Shown: positions 51,971 to 62,796, numbered from the stretch's first letter. The stretch: 64,000 bases of DNA from Clostridiaceae bacterium (GCA_012729635.1 JAAYCT010000039.1:1-64000); one strand, 5' to 3'. Notes: generated by a model from the letters alone, not told the origin. Numbers and translations are program-made.

Positions 51971-54181
51971 ATGTTTGTACCGGGGAAATGGTGCGAAGAA
52001 ATTCATGTTCGGGACTTCATATCCCGGAATTATGTGCCGTATGACAACGACGCCTCATTTCTGGCGCCGCCTTCCGAGGCAACGCGAACGCTTTGGAATC
52101 GGGTGCTGACTCTTCTCGAGCAGGAGCGCAAGGCGGGAGGTGTTCTGGACGTAGACTCTCATACGGTTTCGACCATCACATCGCATGCGCCGGGTTATAT
52201 CGACCCGAAACTGGAAAGAATCGTCGGTCTTCAGACGGACCAGCCTCTGAAAAGAGCGATCATGCCGTTCGGTGGAATTCGTTTGGTGCGCACCTCGCTT
52301 GCCGCGTACGGACACGAGATGGATCCGATGATCGATCACATTTTCAAATATCGAAAAACGCATAATGACGGGGTCTTTGACGCATATACTCCGGAGATGC
52401 AACGAGTCCGTCACGCGGGACTGATCACGGGACTTCCGGACGCTTACGGCCGGGGGAGAATTATCGGAGATTATCGAAGAGTTCCGCTTTACGGAACCGC
52501 CTTTCTGATTGCGCAAAAGAGAAAAGCCAAGGACTCTTTTATTCCCGATGTAATGGACACCGATACGATCCAAAACCGGGAGGAAATGTCCGATCAGGTA
52601 CGGGGTCTTTATGAACTGACAAAAATGGCCCAGAGCTACGGATTTGATATCTCACGCGCCGCACGTAATTTTACCGAGGCGGTTCAGTGGTTGTATTTTG
52701 CCTATTTGGGCGCAGTGAAAGAGCAAAACGGTGCCGCGATGTCACTCGGTCGTGTTTCAACATTCCTGGACATCTATGCCCAGAAGGATCTGGATGAGGG
52801 GAAGTTGACAGAGGAGGAGGTCCAGGAAATCGTTGACCAATTCATCATGAAGCTTCGTTTGGTTCGATTTCTGCGTACACCCGCCTACGACGAGCTTTTT
52901 TCGGGCGATCCGACATGGGTTACCGAGTCGATCGCCGGAATCGGTCTGGACGGAAGACATATGGTCACGAAAATGTCGTACCGCTTCCTTCATACACTGA
53001 CCAATCTGGGACCGGCCCCGGAGCCGAATATGACCGTGTTGTGGAGCCCGAATCTTCCGGAGAATTTCAAGCGCTATTGTGCGGAAATATCAATACGAAC
53101 TTCATCGATCCAGTACGAGAATGATGATTTGATGCGCGAAAAATTCGGGGACGACTACGCGATCGCCTGCTGTGTCTCGGCGATGCGTGTCGGCAAGCAG
53201 ATGCAGTTTTTCGGAGCGCGGGCCAATCTCGCCAAACTTCTTCTGTATGCGATTAACGGCGGACGCGATGAAAACAGCGGCGAGCAGGTCGGCCCGGTTC
53301 GCGAACCGCTGAAGTCGAAGGTCCTGGATTATGACGAGGTTATGAGCCGCTTTGACGAAATGATGAAGTGGATGTGTAAGCTTTACATCAACACGCTCAA
53401 TGTAATTCATTACATGCACGACAAATATTGCTATGAAAAGCTGGAGATGGCTCTGCATGATGAAGAGGTCAAACGCACGATGGCATGCGGTCTTGCCGGA
53501 CTTTCCGTTGTTGCGGACAGCCTGAGCGCGATCAAATTCGCGGAGGTTCGCCCGATTCGTAACGCGAACGGACTGGCGGTCGACTTTGACATACACGGCG
53601 GTTATCCGGCATTCGGCAACGATGACCCTAGGGTCGATAAAATCGCAACGGATGTTCTGAAGAAATTCATGAACGAGCTTTCCAAACACAAGACCTACCG
53701 AAACGCAAAACCGACGCTCTCGATTCTGACGATTACATCCAACGTCGTATACGGCAAAAAGACCGGATCGACACCGGACGGACGGAAGGAAGGCGAAGCA
53801 TTTGCGCCGGGCGCAAATCCGATGCATGGGCGGGATGCCAAGGGAGCGGTCGCATCCATGCGCTCGGTCGCCCAGCTTCCTTACGATTACAGCGAGGATG
53901 GGATTTCTTACACATTTTCGATTTTGCCGAACACGCTCGGCAAGACGGAAGAAGAGCGAGAGGTGAACTTGTATGGGCTTCTGGACGGTTATTTTTCGGA
54001 CGGAGGACAACATATCAACGTTAATGTCATTCAGCGAAAAATTCTTTTAGACGCGATGGAAAATCCGGAAAAATACCCACAGTTGACGATTCGGGTGTCC
54101 GGTTACGCGGTCCGATTCGTTCGGTTGACTCATGAACAGCAGATGGAAGTCGTGAGGCGGACCGTTCATGCAAAATTCTGA
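51971..54181 (+). CDS. pflB: Formate C-acetyltransferase (pyruvate formate-lyase)
   Basis: A 736-residue glycyl-radical enzyme converting pyruvate and CoA to formate and acetyl-CoA. Both signatures are present: the catalytic Cys pair in [20 protein letters not shown] and the C-terminal glycine-radical loop [16 protein letters not shown]. Other PFL blocks include [11 protein letters not shown] and [20 protein letters not shown] 51971 has GGACGAGG upstream; the frame extends to TTG 51926, which lies inside the palindrome. It overlaps pflA by 14 bases. It indicates strict or facultative anaerobic fermentation. Confidence 0.96.
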   Translation: MFVPGKWCEEIHVRDFISRNYVPYDNDASFLAPPSEATRTLWNRVLTLLEQERKAGGVLDVDSHTVSTITSHAPGYIDPKLERIVGLQTDQPLKRAIMPFGGIRLVRTSLAAYGHEMDPMIDHIFKYRKTHNDGVFDAYTPEMQRVRHAGLITGLPDAYGRGRIIGDYRRVPLYGTAFLIAQKRKAKDSFIPDVMDTDTIQNREEMSDQVRGLYELTKMAQSYGFDISRAARNFTEAVQWLYFAYLGAVKEQNGAAMSLGRVSTFLDIYAQKDLDEGKLTEEEVQEIVDQFIMKLRLVRFLRTPAYDELFSGDPTWVTESIAGIGLDGRHMVTKMSYRFLHTLTNLGPAPEPNMTVLWSPNLPENFKRYCAEISIRTSSIQYENDDLMREKFGDDYAIACCVSAMRVGKQMQFFGARANLAKLLLYAINGGRDENSGEQVGPVREPLKSKVLDYDEVMSRFDEMMKWMCKLYINTLNVIHYMHDKYCYEKLEMALHDEEVKRTMACGLAGLSVVADSLSAIKFAEVRPIRNANGLAVDFDIHGGYPAFGNDDPRVDKIATDVLKKFMNELSKHKTYRNAKPTLSILTITSNVVYGKKTGSTPDGRKEGEAFAPGANPMHGRDAKGAVASMRSVAQLPYDYSEDGISYTFSILPNTLGKTEEEREVNLYGLLDGYFSDGGQHINVNVIQRKILLDAMENPEKYPQLTIRVSGYAVRFVRLTHEQQMEVVRRTVHAKF

Positions 54182-55025
54182 TTTTTTTCCAAAGAATCCG
54201 AAAACTTCCGAATCTGTGCTTTCCGCGAAAAAAGAATTGTCGGCGGATGAGATCTTCGGAATGATTCACTCTGTTGAGACGCTCGGTGCGCTCGACGGAC
54301 CGGGCCTTCGTTATGTGTTGTTTTTGCAAGGCTGCCCCTTTTCGTGCGCATACTGTCATAATCCCGATACCCGCGAATTCGGGTCCGGTTACGAGATCAG
54401 CGTTGCAGAGCAGTTTTCCGACATTCTTCGTTATCGAAAATATCTTTCCGGCGGAGTGACGATTTCCGGCGGAGAACCTTTGGCCCAGCCGGAATTCGTG
54501 ACCGCTCTGCTCGAGAAATGCCGCGCAAACCATATCCACGGAGCGATCGACACATCCGGCGGAATGCCGTTGAAGGAATCGGAACGGGCCATTCGGGCCG
54601 CAGACCTGATGTTGGTCGATATCAAGGCCTTCGACAGGGAAACGGCACGCTCTATTTGTGGCGTTGACACAACACGGACGTGGGCACTCCTGGATTTTTG
54701 CGAAAAACTCGAAAAGCCGGTTTGGATTCGACATGTTCTTGTACCCGGCAAGACGATCCGGGTCCGGGATGAGAATAACCGGGAGATCTCGGGCCGGGAA
54801 GCTTTCTTGATGTTGAACCCGATTCTTGTTGCCGGGATACAACGCGTTAGGGAGTATTCCTGCGTTCAAAAAATCGAGCTTCTGCCTTTTCATAAACTCG
54901 GGACACATAAATGGAGTGACCTCGGAATTCCCTTCGAACTCGCCGATATTGACGAGCCTGCGGAGCATATGATAGCGTGGTGTGAGAGTCTGATCGAGTG
55001 GATATGGAGGGGGGAAAGCATTTGA
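54168..55025 (+). CDS. pflA: Pyruvate formate-lyase-activating enzyme
   Basis: A 285-residue radical-SAM activase. The cluster motif [13 protein letters not shown] has the CxxxCxxC spacing typical of PflA, and [16 protein letters not shown] and [11 protein letters not shown] follow in the expected order, with the C-terminal [12 protein letters not shown]. It installs the glycyl radical on PflB encoded just upstream. The first 30 residues ([20 protein letters not shown]) are a nonconserved extension. Its stop overlaps the next gene's TTG start. Confidence 0.95.
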   Translation: MQNSDFFPKNPKTSESVLSAKKELSADEIFGMIHSVETLGALDGPGLRYVLFLQGCPFSCAYCHNPDTREFGSGYEISVAEQFSDILRYRKYLSGGVTISGGEPLAQPEFVTALLEKCRANHIHGAIDTSGGMPLKESERAIRAADLMLVDIKAFDRETARSICGVDTTRTWALLDFCEKLEKPVWIRHVLVPGKTIRVRDENNREISGREAFLMLNPILVAGIQRVREYSCVQKIELLPFHKLGTHKWSDLGIPFELADIDEPAEHMIAWCESLIEWIWRGESI

Positions 55026-55441
55026 AGAAAACGAGGAAACCACGCATCCGATTTTCCTTCGCGATGATGACCATCACCGTGTTTTCTGTTTTGCTTTTGG
55101 CTCTGATCGGATTAACGATTCTTTTTTACGTGAACAACGCAAAATATGGGACGGTTCACGCGACCGCCCGTATTCAAAATGAAGGGGGCAGGAACCGGGA
55201 GGTGACGGTCATCTATGTGGTCGAAGGGAAGGGGTACTCGGCTCCGTTTGAACGGGCTCCGAAAAAATGGAAGAATGATGATTTGGTCAAAATCGAGTAC
55301 CGGGAAGATGATCCCGAAACCATCCGCCTCAAGCCTTCAGGCGCTCCTTTTGTGATTGGGTATATTTTCGGATCAATCGGACTGGTCGGCGGAATCTGGC
55401 TGCATATACGGCCCAAGATTCGAAGTGCTTTTGACGAGTAG
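55022..55441 (+). CDS. Small membrane protein, DUF3592-like
   Basis: A 139-residue protein with two predicted helices (about 17-39, TITVFSVLLLALIGLTILF, and 109-127, VIGYIFGSIGLVGGIWL) around an extracellular beta-rich domain (TARIQNEGGRNREVTVIYVV). The layout matches DUF3592 proteins. TTG 55022 overlaps the pflA stop (TTGA) and has GGAGGGGGG at good spacing, better than ATG 54998. Function unknown; translational coupling suggests co-expression with pfl. Confidence 0.7.
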   Translation: MKKTRKPRIRFSFAMMTITVFSVLLLALIGLTILFYVNNAKYGTVHATARIQNEGGRNREVTVIYVVEGKGYSAPFERAPKKWKNDDLVKIEYREDDPETIRLKPSGAPFVIGYIFGSIGLVGGIWLHIRPKIRSAFDE

Positions 55442-56542
55442 TCAGTCCACCCCATACACATCGTTCAGATATACCCCGACCATCCGCGAGATCTCGGCGA
55501 TATCGGCTTTCGCGGTCTCGGCGTTTCCCGATTCGGTCATTACGCAAAGCACATAGTCCTCCGGTCCGAAAACGATGCCCACATCATTATGTGTCGCATA
55601 CGCGGTATTGAATCCGATCTTGTGCGCGACGCGCGTCCCGGAGGGAAGTCCCGCCGGTATCCCCCAATCGTATTCCGTGTTGCACAAATCCTCGATCAGT
55701 CCCTCGTATACATCCTTGTTTTCCGAATAGAGTCGATACAACTCGGCCGTGTATTTCGCAAGGTCCTGAGCGCTGGTCCGATGGCGGCCGTTTTGCTGAG
55801 CACCGGAATAGTCCGTGTAGGAAACCTGTTTGCGATAATTGACCACACTGCTGATCGGAGACATAAATTCGTCGTTGACCTTGTCGATGCCTCCAAGCTT
55901 GCGAAGCACCATGTTGGTGGCGCAGTTGTCGCTGATGCAAATCGAAAGACGGCTGACCTCCCGAATCGTATACAGGGTTCCGTTTGCCGAATTTTGAATG
56001 GTTCCGGTTCCCGCCTCGTAGTCGCCGGTTGGGTAAGCCGCCGAGTTATAAGCCATTTCTTCTTCCATCGAAAAAGCGTTCTCGGAAAATTTTTTGTATA
56101 GGCAGGTGTTATAGGCGATCTTGACGGAGCTGGCCGCGACCATCGGGGTTTCGGCCTCATAGGCGACGGTCTCTCCGTTATTCATGTTGATGTACATGAC
56201 GGAGTACCGGCCCGGCTTCCCGGATAAATAGTCCGAAATGTCTTTGGACAGATTGGAGAGAAGCTCCGCTCTCTCTTCTTCGGAAACGGTCGACGAAGAA
56301 GCGGCGGACTCGGAGGCGGACGAAGAGGATCCGGAATCGGACGGAACCGAACCGGAGGAAAGATCGGAGGAGATGGAAGTGTTGCTTGAAGACGGATCCG
56401 GATCGGACGATTGACCGAGCAGGAGAAAGGCCAATACGGTGATGATGACGCACAATGCCGTCGATAACAGGATGATAATCCATCGTTGTCTTTGAACGGC
56501 CTTTCTGCGTTGTATGTGACTTTGATATTCGTGAATTTTCAT
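55442..56542 (-). CDS. Class A beta-lactamase-like serine hydrolase
   Basis: A 366-residue predicted membrane-anchored or secreted protein: N-terminal helix (about 21-43, WIIILLSTALCVIITVLAFLL), a Ser/Asp-rich stalk, then the penicillin-binding fold. All three active-site motifs can be seen: AASSVKIAYN (SxxK), ISDNCATN (SDN) and AHKIGFN (KxG with Ile for Thr). It could be a beta-lactamase or a related wall or esterase enzyme. Upstream frame to 56620 is rejected because a TATAAT hexamer (56609-56614, minus) would place transcription start after it. The stop abuts the preceding plus-strand gene. Confidence 0.82.
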   Translation of the reverse strand: MKIHEYQSHIQRRKAVQRQRWIIILLSTALCVIITVLAFLLLGQSSDPDPSSSNTSISSDLSSGSVPSDSGSSSSASESAASSSTVSEEERAELLSNLSKDISDYLSGKPGRYSVMYINMNNGETVAYEAETPMVAASSVKIAYNTCLYKKFSENAFSMEEEMAYNSAAYPTGDYEAGTGTIQNSANGTLYTIREVSRLSICISDNCATNMVLRKLGGIDKVNDEFMSPISSVVNYRKQVSYTDYSGAQQNGRHRTSAQDLAKYTAELYRLYSENKDVYEGLIEDLCNTEYDWGIPAGLPSGTRVAHKIGFNTAYATHNDVGIVFGPEDYVLCVMTESGNAETAKADIAEISRMVGVYLNDVYGVD

Positions 56543-56652
56543 CGTGATATCCAAACCGCCCGGAGGCGTCTCCTTCGGAAGAAATGGTCCGTCAAAGCGA
56601 ACTTCGTTATTATACATCAAATCATAAGAAACGTCGTTTTTACGAAAAGAGA

Positions 56653-58572
56653 CTATGCTTCCTCCGCGATATCTCCGCGCTCCTTGAGATCCGTAATGAT
56701 TTTATCATAGAATTCCTTATCGATTTTGAAGTAAAGCTTATAGACGATAAACCCGATGACAATCAAAATAAGCGGGATAATGAGCATGGCCGATTTCATC
56801 ATAAAGAGTCCGGATTCCGTAACTTTATCCGGGTCGCCGTTGGCGGCGCTGATACCGGACAGGATGACGGTTGCGCCGACGATTGCGTTTCCGACCGCGC
56901 CGCCGATTTTATTGATAAACGGCTGGACGGAGAAGGTAATGCTCTCGTTGCGTTTGCCGAGCTTCCATTGTCCGTACTCGATTGTATCCGCGAGGAACAT
57001 CAGCATCAACAATTGGATGAAGGCCTGTCCGACAAATAGAGGAATTCCGGCCGCCCCGATAAAGAACATATTCATCGGCGCGAAGAAGAAAACGATATAG
57101 CCGATAATAACCAATATGGTGCCGAACAAATAGAGTTGTTTTCTCGAAAAACGCTTACTGAAAGCAGGGAAGACGGAAAGTGCGACCAGCTGCGAAACAC
57201 CGAGAATCGCGGCAAAAACGCTGTACATTCCCTCGTCGCGATACGCATAGATGAAAAAATAGGTACCGAAGCTGGTTGTCGTCGTGTATCCGATCATGAA
57301 CAGCGCCAGGGAGATCAGCGTAAACAGAAGCTGGTCGTTCTTAACGATGGCCCGCGCCAACTCGCGCAGTGATGTTTTCGTTTCCTGTTTGAATACCTCG
57401 CGTCGTTCTTTTACGCCGAAAACCGTGAAACTCTGCGTAACGATTGCAATAATGACGATGGCAACGGCGACGATAAAGAAACCGGTTTTTCGTCCGCCCA
57501 TCATGCTTTTTTGTTCGACACGATTTCCGTCGGCAATCGACTCGAAAACAGAAACGGTTTGAACTTTTCCGGATCGATCGCCGAGGTCGGCGGACGGGAG
57601 ATAGAGCTCATACTTCACTGAGACTCCCTTTGAAAAATCAATCGGCTCCGAAAGGGTCGTTCCGATTGTCTTTTCCTTCGTACCGCCCGGCAGAAAACGC
57701 AGATCGACCTTGAGTGCGTTTCCGTCCAGTCCCGGGGCGGATTCCGTGGGCAAAGCGGGTACATCACCGAAAATATCGCGATCCGCAAAGGAGGTATCCC
57801 CGGTATCCTCAAAGTTCCAAACGGCCAGCGTACGGTCCTCAACCGAAGAGGTGCCGCGGGTGTCGGAAACCATCAAACGAATATTGTCGATATAGATCGG
57901 ACCTTCGTATTGCGCCTCTTCACCGATGATCACCATCGAAAAAGAATCACGCATTGCATCTTCTTCGGGGAAGGTGTGGTCTACAAAAAAAACGGCATAC
58001 CCTTCCTCGTTCGGAACGGATTTGGAAAGATCCTCTCCGGTCATGTTCCCGATGATCGAGGTGACCGGCAAAATGGCAACGACGGTGATAAACAGGCCGA
58101 TATTGGCGCAAATCCGGGCCGTTGATCCGATTTTTTCGCGCGTCTTCTGTTCAATGGAAAGCGTCGGAAGCATGGACCAGTATCCGATATCATTACCGGA
58201 AAAGGAAACCTCCCAGAGCAGGTAAATCACCGTGAAGGAGATGATGTAAGCAGTGCCCCGAAGCCCGATGTCCGTGAAAAATAAAACGGTGAACAAGGCG
58301 GACAGCAATCCGCCGATTACGATCCAGGGCTTGAACTTTCCGAACCGTGATTTCGTATTGTCGACAAAAAGACCCATCAGAGGATCGTTAACCGCATCGT
58401 ACACTCGGACGGCGAGCGTGATCCCCGTCGTCCACCAGAGTGTTTCATCCGGAAGGTTGAGTACCTCCGTAAGATATACATTGAGGAACATCGCAACGAT
58501 CGTATACTGCATATCTCTTCCGATCGTGCCGACACTGTAAAAGAACCGGTTCCGCGTGGTCAGTTTGTCCAT
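56653..58572 (-). CDS. GPH-family sugar symporter with large extracellular insertion
   Basis: A 639-residue MelB-like (glycoside-pentoside-hexuronide:cation) symporter. Helices surround family motifs RVYDAVNDPLMGLFVDNTKS and the paired NEAITFSV-like RNESITFSVQPFINKI. Standard members have about 460-480 residues. The extra length is one block at residues 176-361, between the predicted helices 5 and 6, on the outside. It contains PIYIDNIRLMVSD and LAVWNFEDTGDTSFADRD, typical of beta-sandwich carbohydrate-binding modules. It follows the alpha-galactosidase by 32 bases and should import alpha-galactosides or related sugars. Confidence 0.85.
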   Translation of the reverse strand: MDKLTTRNRFFYSVGTIGRDMQYTIVAMFLNVYLTEVLNLPDETLWWTTGITLAVRVYDAVNDPLMGLFVDNTKSRFGKFKPWIVIGGLLSALFTVLFFTDIGLRGTAYIISFTVIYLLWEVSFSGNDIGYWSMLPTLSIEQKTREKIGSTARICANIGLFITVVAILPVTSIIGNMTGEDLSKSVPNEEGYAVFFVDHTFPEEDAMRDSFSMVIIGEEAQYEGPIYIDNIRLMVSDTRGTSSVEDRTLAVWNFEDTGDTSFADRDIFGDVPALPTESAPGLDGNALKVDLRFLPGGTKEKTIGTTLSEPIDFSKGVSVKYELYLPSADLGDRSGKVQTVSVFESIADGNRVEQKSMMGGRKTGFFIVAVAIVIIAIVTQSFTVFGVKERREVFKQETKTSLRELARAIVKNDQLLFTLISLALFMIGYTTTTSFGTYFFIYAYRDEGMYSVFAAILGVSQLVALSVFPAFSKRFSRKQLYLFGTILVIIGYIVFFFAPMNMFFIGAAGIPLFVGQAFIQLLMLMFLADTIEYGQWKLGKRNESITFSVQPFINKIGGAVGNAIVGATVILSGISAANGDPDKVTESGLFMMKSAMLIIPLILIVIGFIVYKLYFKIDKEFYDKIITDLKERGDIAEEA

Positions 58573-58604
58573 GGCATTGTTCTCCTTTGTTTTGCTAACA
58601 AAAA

Positions 58605-60938
58605 TCAGTTGCGAGAGCGGACAAGGTATAGGCTTGAGTCATAATCGCCCGTAAGACGGGTGTTCTCATTATAGTAGGTTCCGATAAAAGGTGGGTTCAG
58701 GCGGACACCCGCCATCAATGCTTTTCCCGTTCCCGAATAGGACTCAACGCAATCCGTAAGAGTGTAGAATCGCTCAATAAGGCGAAAAAGAATACCGTTC
58801 GGATTGATCCGGATCGGCAGGATATGGTTGATCAACCCGCCGAACCTTCGAACGGAAAGCTTCCTTGGGACCGTTTCTATCCCGTATTCCCGCTCGGGTG
58901 ATAGTCCGCCGAGCGGCAAAATATCCGGAATTTCGGAAGCGTGACTTGAGAGATTGAAAAGCCCCGCGATAGAATTGCTTTGATCGGAAGATACCACTTG
59001 CCAAAACACTTTGTTGTCCTTGTATGCATCGTGTCGGAGAAAGCGGCCGTACTGAAACATCCGGCGGTGCTCTTTATAGAAAAGAATCTGATTTCGGATT
59101 TCCTTTTGATCTGCCGTCGTCAGGTGCTTCGGATCGAGTTCGTAGCCGAGAGCCCCGAAGCAGGAGACGTTGAATCGTGTCGATAAAGGGGTATCCCGAA
59201 GTGTTTGCTGGTGCGGCGACGCGGAGACGTGTGCGCCGATGGTTGACAACGGGTAGAGGTAAGAAAGACCGGTCTGAATCGAAAGTCTCTCGATCGGATC
59301 GGTATTGTCCGACGCCCAGATCTGCGGCGAAAAACAGAGCATTCCCAGATCAAACCGATTTCCGCCGCTGCTGCAAGACTCCAGAAGGATTTGCGGTCTC
59401 GGCCCGAAAACGCGCCTCAGAATATCGTATAACCCGAGAATATAGGAATGAAAAAACATACCCTGCCCGGGAAGAAAGGAGCTGTACATATCCGTAATGT
59501 GTCGGTTCATATCCCACTTCACATAAGAAATATCCGCCGAATCGAGAAGCCCCGAGACCTTTTCGGAGATATAATCGCGGACAGCCGGATCGGTCAGGTT
59601 CAAAACCAGCTGGTTTCTGCCGTAGGATTCTTTGCGACCGGGGATACGCACCGCGAATTCGGGATGCTCGCGGAAAAGATTGCTGTCGGGATTGACCATT
59701 TCCGGCTCTACCCAGATTCCGAATTTCATGCCCATACGCCGCACACGTTCGGCCAACGTACGGAGCCCGCCGCGGAGTTTTCCGAGATCCGGGTCGTAAT
59801 CGCCCAGACCGGCGGTATCATCCTTCCGGCCGATGAACCATCCGTCGTCGAGGACAAAGAGCTCGGCTCCGAGTTTTTTAGCGCGTTTGGCTGCACCGAG
59901 CAGGGATCTTTTGTTAAAGTCGAAGAAAAATGATTCCCATGTATTATAAAGAATCGGCCGTTCCTTATCCTTCCACTCTCCGCGGATGATATGCCGGTTA
60001 ATAAAATCATGAAAATTTCCGCCGGCGCCGTTAAAGCCGTTTTCGCTATACGTCATCACCGCTTCCGGTGTCTCGAAAACACCTTCCCGCTCCAAAGGCC
60101 ACTCAAAGCAGTGCGGATTGATTCCGGTCATTACTCGGACCGAGCCCTGATGGGACCGATCGATCGACGAGTAATGATTTCCGCTGTAAATGAGGTTAAA
60201 TCCGTACACCCGGCCGAACGACTCCGAGGCGTTTTTTTCGGAAATGAGAAACCCCGGATTACTCCGATTGCCCGAGGCACCGGTTGTATTCTGGAGAACA
60301 TAGACACCGTTACCGATCGACTCGGTTTGCTTATGAGTTTCCTTAATCCATGCGCCGTGAAAGGTTGTTCGATACGAACAAAAGGCCGGCAAATCAAGCA
60401 TCATGCTCATCATTTTTCGAATAACGACCGGGCGGCCGTCACGGTTTTTTATGATCGCGCGGCGCGTGATTACATCCGCTTTTTCGAAGACGGTATAAAG
60501 AAGAGTCAGTTCAACGTCAAACAGCTTGTCCGTAAGATGGAGGGAAAGCGTTTTTGCTTCCCCGGTCTTTGCGATTGCGGTCGGCAGGATTTCGGACGGC
60601 GCGGGACCGTCGATTATTTCGTGGGATTTGTAAACAAAGTCGGTGACAAACGTCCCGTCCGGCATTTTTATTTCACAGGGACTTTGGCGAAAATCGCCCT
60701 TCCCGATTCCAGACCATTCAAGCGGCAGAATATCCGGACAGTACATCGGATCCGATGCGTCGTATACGACCGTTCCGCCGACCGCCGCAGTATTTTTAAA
60801 AGAAAGGCTTTCAAGGGACGGATTATCTAAGAACGGTCCGTAATAGACATGCTCCGTATGCCCGAAAGCGGTGATTCGAAAGATATACGATGTGTGGTCG
60901 GTGGAAAGATAGAAAACGTTTTCCCGGTTGTGAATCAT
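58605..60938 (-). CDS. Alpha-galactosidase, GH36
   Basis: A 777-residue GH36 enzyme, cytoplasmic (no signal peptide). Conserved blocks: WESFFFDFNKRSLLGAAKRA, LFVLDDGWFIGRKDD, the nucleophile Asp in YVKWDMNRHITD, SCSSGGNRFDLGMLCFSP, and the acid/base region WASDNTDPIERLSIQTG. It releases galactose from melibiose, raffinose and similar oligosaccharides imported by the symporter downstream. ATG 60938 overlaps the GH13 stop (ATGA), so the two hydrolases are coupled. Confidence 0.95.
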   Translation of the reverse strand: MIHNRENVFYLSTDHTSYIFRITAFGHTEHVYYGPFLDNPSLESLSFKNTAAVGGTVVYDASDPMYCPDILPLEWSGIGKGDFRQSPCEIKMPDGTFVTDFVYKSHEIIDGPAPSEILPTAIAKTGEAKTLSLHLTDKLFDVELTLLYTVFEKADVITRRAIIKNRDGRPVVIRKMMSMMLDLPAFCSYRTTFHGAWIKETHKQTESIGNGVYVLQNTTGASGNRSNPGFLISEKNASESFGRVYGFNLIYSGNHYSSIDRSHQGSVRVMTGINPHCFEWPLEREGVFETPEAVMTYSENGFNGAGGNFHDFINRHIIRGEWKDKERPILYNTWESFFFDFNKRSLLGAAKRAKKLGAELFVLDDGWFIGRKDDTAGLGDYDPDLGKLRGGLRTLAERVRRMGMKFGIWVEPEMVNPDSNLFREHPEFAVRIPGRKESYGRNQLVLNLTDPAVRDYISEKVSGLLDSADISYVKWDMNRHITDMYSSFLPGQGMFFHSYILGLYDILRRVFGPRPQILLESCSSGGNRFDLGMLCFSPQIWASDNTDPIERLSIQTGLSYLYPLSTIGAHVSASPHQQTLRDTPLSTRFNVSCFGALGYELDPKHLTTADQKEIRNQILFYKEHRRMFQYGRFLRHDAYKDNKVFWQVVSSDQSNSIAGLFNLSSHASEIPDILPLGGLSPEREYGIETVPRKLSVRRFGGLINHILPIRINPNGILFRLIERFYTLTDCVESYSGTGKALMAGVRLNPPFIGTYYNENTRLTGDYDSSLYLVRSRN

Positions 60939-62557
60939 CCCCCGACCCTCCCTTGCAGCAGAATTGCTTCGTACGGACGAAGAATCCCGTCGTATTCGGA
61001 ACGGTCACAGGTCGAAAGGATCGGTTTCCCCGACGCTCGAAAACGGACGGCTTTTTTCGAGAAGCTGATGATTACCGTAATCGATCCCGATTCGTTGAAT
61101 CGCTCAAAAACAAAAAGTTTTCGTCGGATTTTAACGCATCGGAACCCTCCGCTTTTTAACAGCTTGGTTTTATTTCGAAGGCGGATCATTTTTTGATAAA
61201 AGGCGAGAACGGAAGAAGGATTTTTTTCCTGCGTTTCGACGTTGATGTCCGTATAATTTCTATTGATCCCGATCCAGGGCGTACCGCTCGAAAATCCTGC
61301 GTTTCTTCCGGGCGACCATTGCATCGGGGTTCGTGCATTGTCCCGGCCGCTTTGTTGAATCATGTGCCAGCGGAATGCCTTCGGAAAGTGAAGGCGCGTC
61401 GCCAGACGATAGACATTAAAGGACTCGACATCCCGAATCTGTTCCATGGACGTGAAGTCGAAATTAGTCATCCCGATCTCCTGTCCCTGATAGATGAACG
61501 GAGTTCCGCGAAGAGAAAGAAGAAGAACGCAGAGCATCTTGGCGGACTCCGAGCGGTAATCCCGGTCGTCGCCGAATCGGGATACGCATCGCGGCTGGTC
61601 GTGGTTCTCGAAATAATTCGCATTCCAGTCGAGCGCGGTTTGCCATTTGCAAAGCACGTTGCAGAATTTTTTCGGCCGGAAACGTGTCCGGAACCATTTC
61701 ACAATCACGGCGTCGGTATCCATGTGTTCGAATGAGAAAAGCATATCGAGTTCCTTGCGGGAAGGGTCCGAAAGATCAAAGGCGGTTTTCGGCGTTACCA
61801 TGACGGTTTCGCCGACGGTAAAGCAATCGAAACGGGAAAGAACGTCACGACGTAATTCACGCAGGATTTCATGCGTTCCTTCCCGGGTGAGATAATGTTC
61901 CCGGCCTGTAAGAATCATTCGTTTCCGCCCGTCTTCGAGAGATTCCTTGAAAATAACATTGATGACGTCGCAGCGAAAGCCGGACACGCCTTTATGAAGC
62001 CAAAACCGCATAATGTCCTTGATTTCCTCCAGGACCTTCGGATTTCTGAAATTCAGATCCGGCTGTTTTTTCGAAAAAAGATGCAAATAATACTCGCCGC
62101 TATGCTCATCGTATTCCCAACAATCCTCGGCAAAAAAACTCGTCCAATTATTGGGTTTCCTGCCGTTTCTGCCCGGCCGCCAGATATAGTAATCCCGATA
62201 AGGACTCTCCGGGTCTCGGCTTTTTTTAAACCATTCGTGCTCGTCCGAAGTGTGGTTGATGACCAGATCCATCACGACCCGAATATCCAGTTTTTTAGCC
62301 AGATCGAGCAGTTTGTCCATCTCGGCCATTGTGCCGAAATCAGGATGAATATCTCTGTAATCGCTGATATCATAACCGTTATCATCGTTCGGTGAGCAAT
62401 ACACCGGCGAGAGCCACAGGATACCGATGCCGAGTTCCTTCAAATACGGAAGTTTATGGATGATTCCGCGAAGATCTCCGATGCCGTTTCCGTCGGAGTC
62501 CAGAAAACTTCTGGGATAGATCTGATAGGCAACCCGGTCTCTCCACCACTGGTTCAT
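60935..62557 (-). CDS. Alpha-glucosidase (oligo-1,6-glucosidase type), GH13
   Basis: A 540-residue GH13 enzyme of the oligo-1,6-glucosidase/alpha-glucosidase group. The four conserved regions are DLVINHTS, GFRCDVINVI (nucleophile Asp), TVGETVMVTP (acid/base Glu) and YFENHDQPR. The GDLRGIIHKLPYLKELGIGI start segment is typical. It has no signal peptide. It is first in the operon with GH36 and the GPH symporter, suggesting breakdown of sugars with both alpha-galactosyl and alpha-glucosyl links, such as raffinose family or isomalto-oligosaccharides. The DAGFSxxTPWI block reads NAGFSSGTPWIGINRNY. Confidence 0.94.
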   Translation of the reverse strand: MNQWWRDRVAYQIYPRSFLDSDGNGIGDLRGIIHKLPYLKELGIGILWLSPVYCSPNDDNGYDISDYRDIHPDFGTMAEMDKLLDLAKKLDIRVVMDLVINHTSDEHEWFKKSRDPESPYRDYYIWRPGRNGRKPNNWTSFFAEDCWEYDEHSGEYYLHLFSKKQPDLNFRNPKVLEEIKDIMRFWLHKGVSGFRCDVINVIFKESLEDGRKRMILTGREHYLTREGTHEILRELRRDVLSRFDCFTVGETVMVTPKTAFDLSDPSRKELDMLFSFEHMDTDAVIVKWFRTRFRPKKFCNVLCKWQTALDWNANYFENHDQPRCVSRFGDDRDYRSESAKMLCVLLLSLRGTPFIYQGQEIGMTNFDFTSMEQIRDVESFNVYRLATRLHFPKAFRWHMIQQSGRDNARTPMQWSPGRNAGFSSGTPWIGINRNYTDINVETQEKNPSSVLAFYQKMIRLRNKTKLLKSGGFRCVKIRRKLFVFERFNESGSITVIISFSKKAVRFRASGKPILSTCDRSEYDGILRPYEAILLQGRVGG

Positions 62558-62757
62558 GATCTCACCCCGATTCGATTGGATAGTATCTGTTTTTATTTTA
62601 CATGGAGCGCATCCGTGCGTAAAGAGAAGAGGCGAAAGGAGAGTGGCAAAGGGGTAATTTATCTCTGAGGTCAGGATACGGAAGCGATTCGTATCGTTTT
62701 CATAATAAATCGAGAGAAACGGTTACTGATTTTGTGTAAGATTGTTGTGTTCGACTA
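62558..62757. other. Intergenic region before the feo promoter
   Basis: Nothing recognisable is seen in these 200 bases between the divergent GH13 and feo units; the GH13 promoter should lie at its left end, but no convincing -35/-10 pair was found on the minus strand. Confidence 0.5.
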
Positions 62758-62786
62758 TTGATTTTATCAGGAGAGGAGGCTATGAT
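62758..62786 (+). promoter_or_regulatory. Promoter of feoAB
   Basis: TTGATT (62758-62763) and TATGAT (62781-62786) are separated by exactly 17 bases. Transcription would start near 62793, at the edge of the palindrome 62797-62812. Confidence 0.75.
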
Positions 62787-62796
62787 TAATGTGAAG

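Noticed and set aside
53102-55043. Minus-strand open frames of 303 and 338 codons over pflB and pflA.
   Set aside because: Antisense to two confidently identified genes; long frames result from codon choice on the coding strand.
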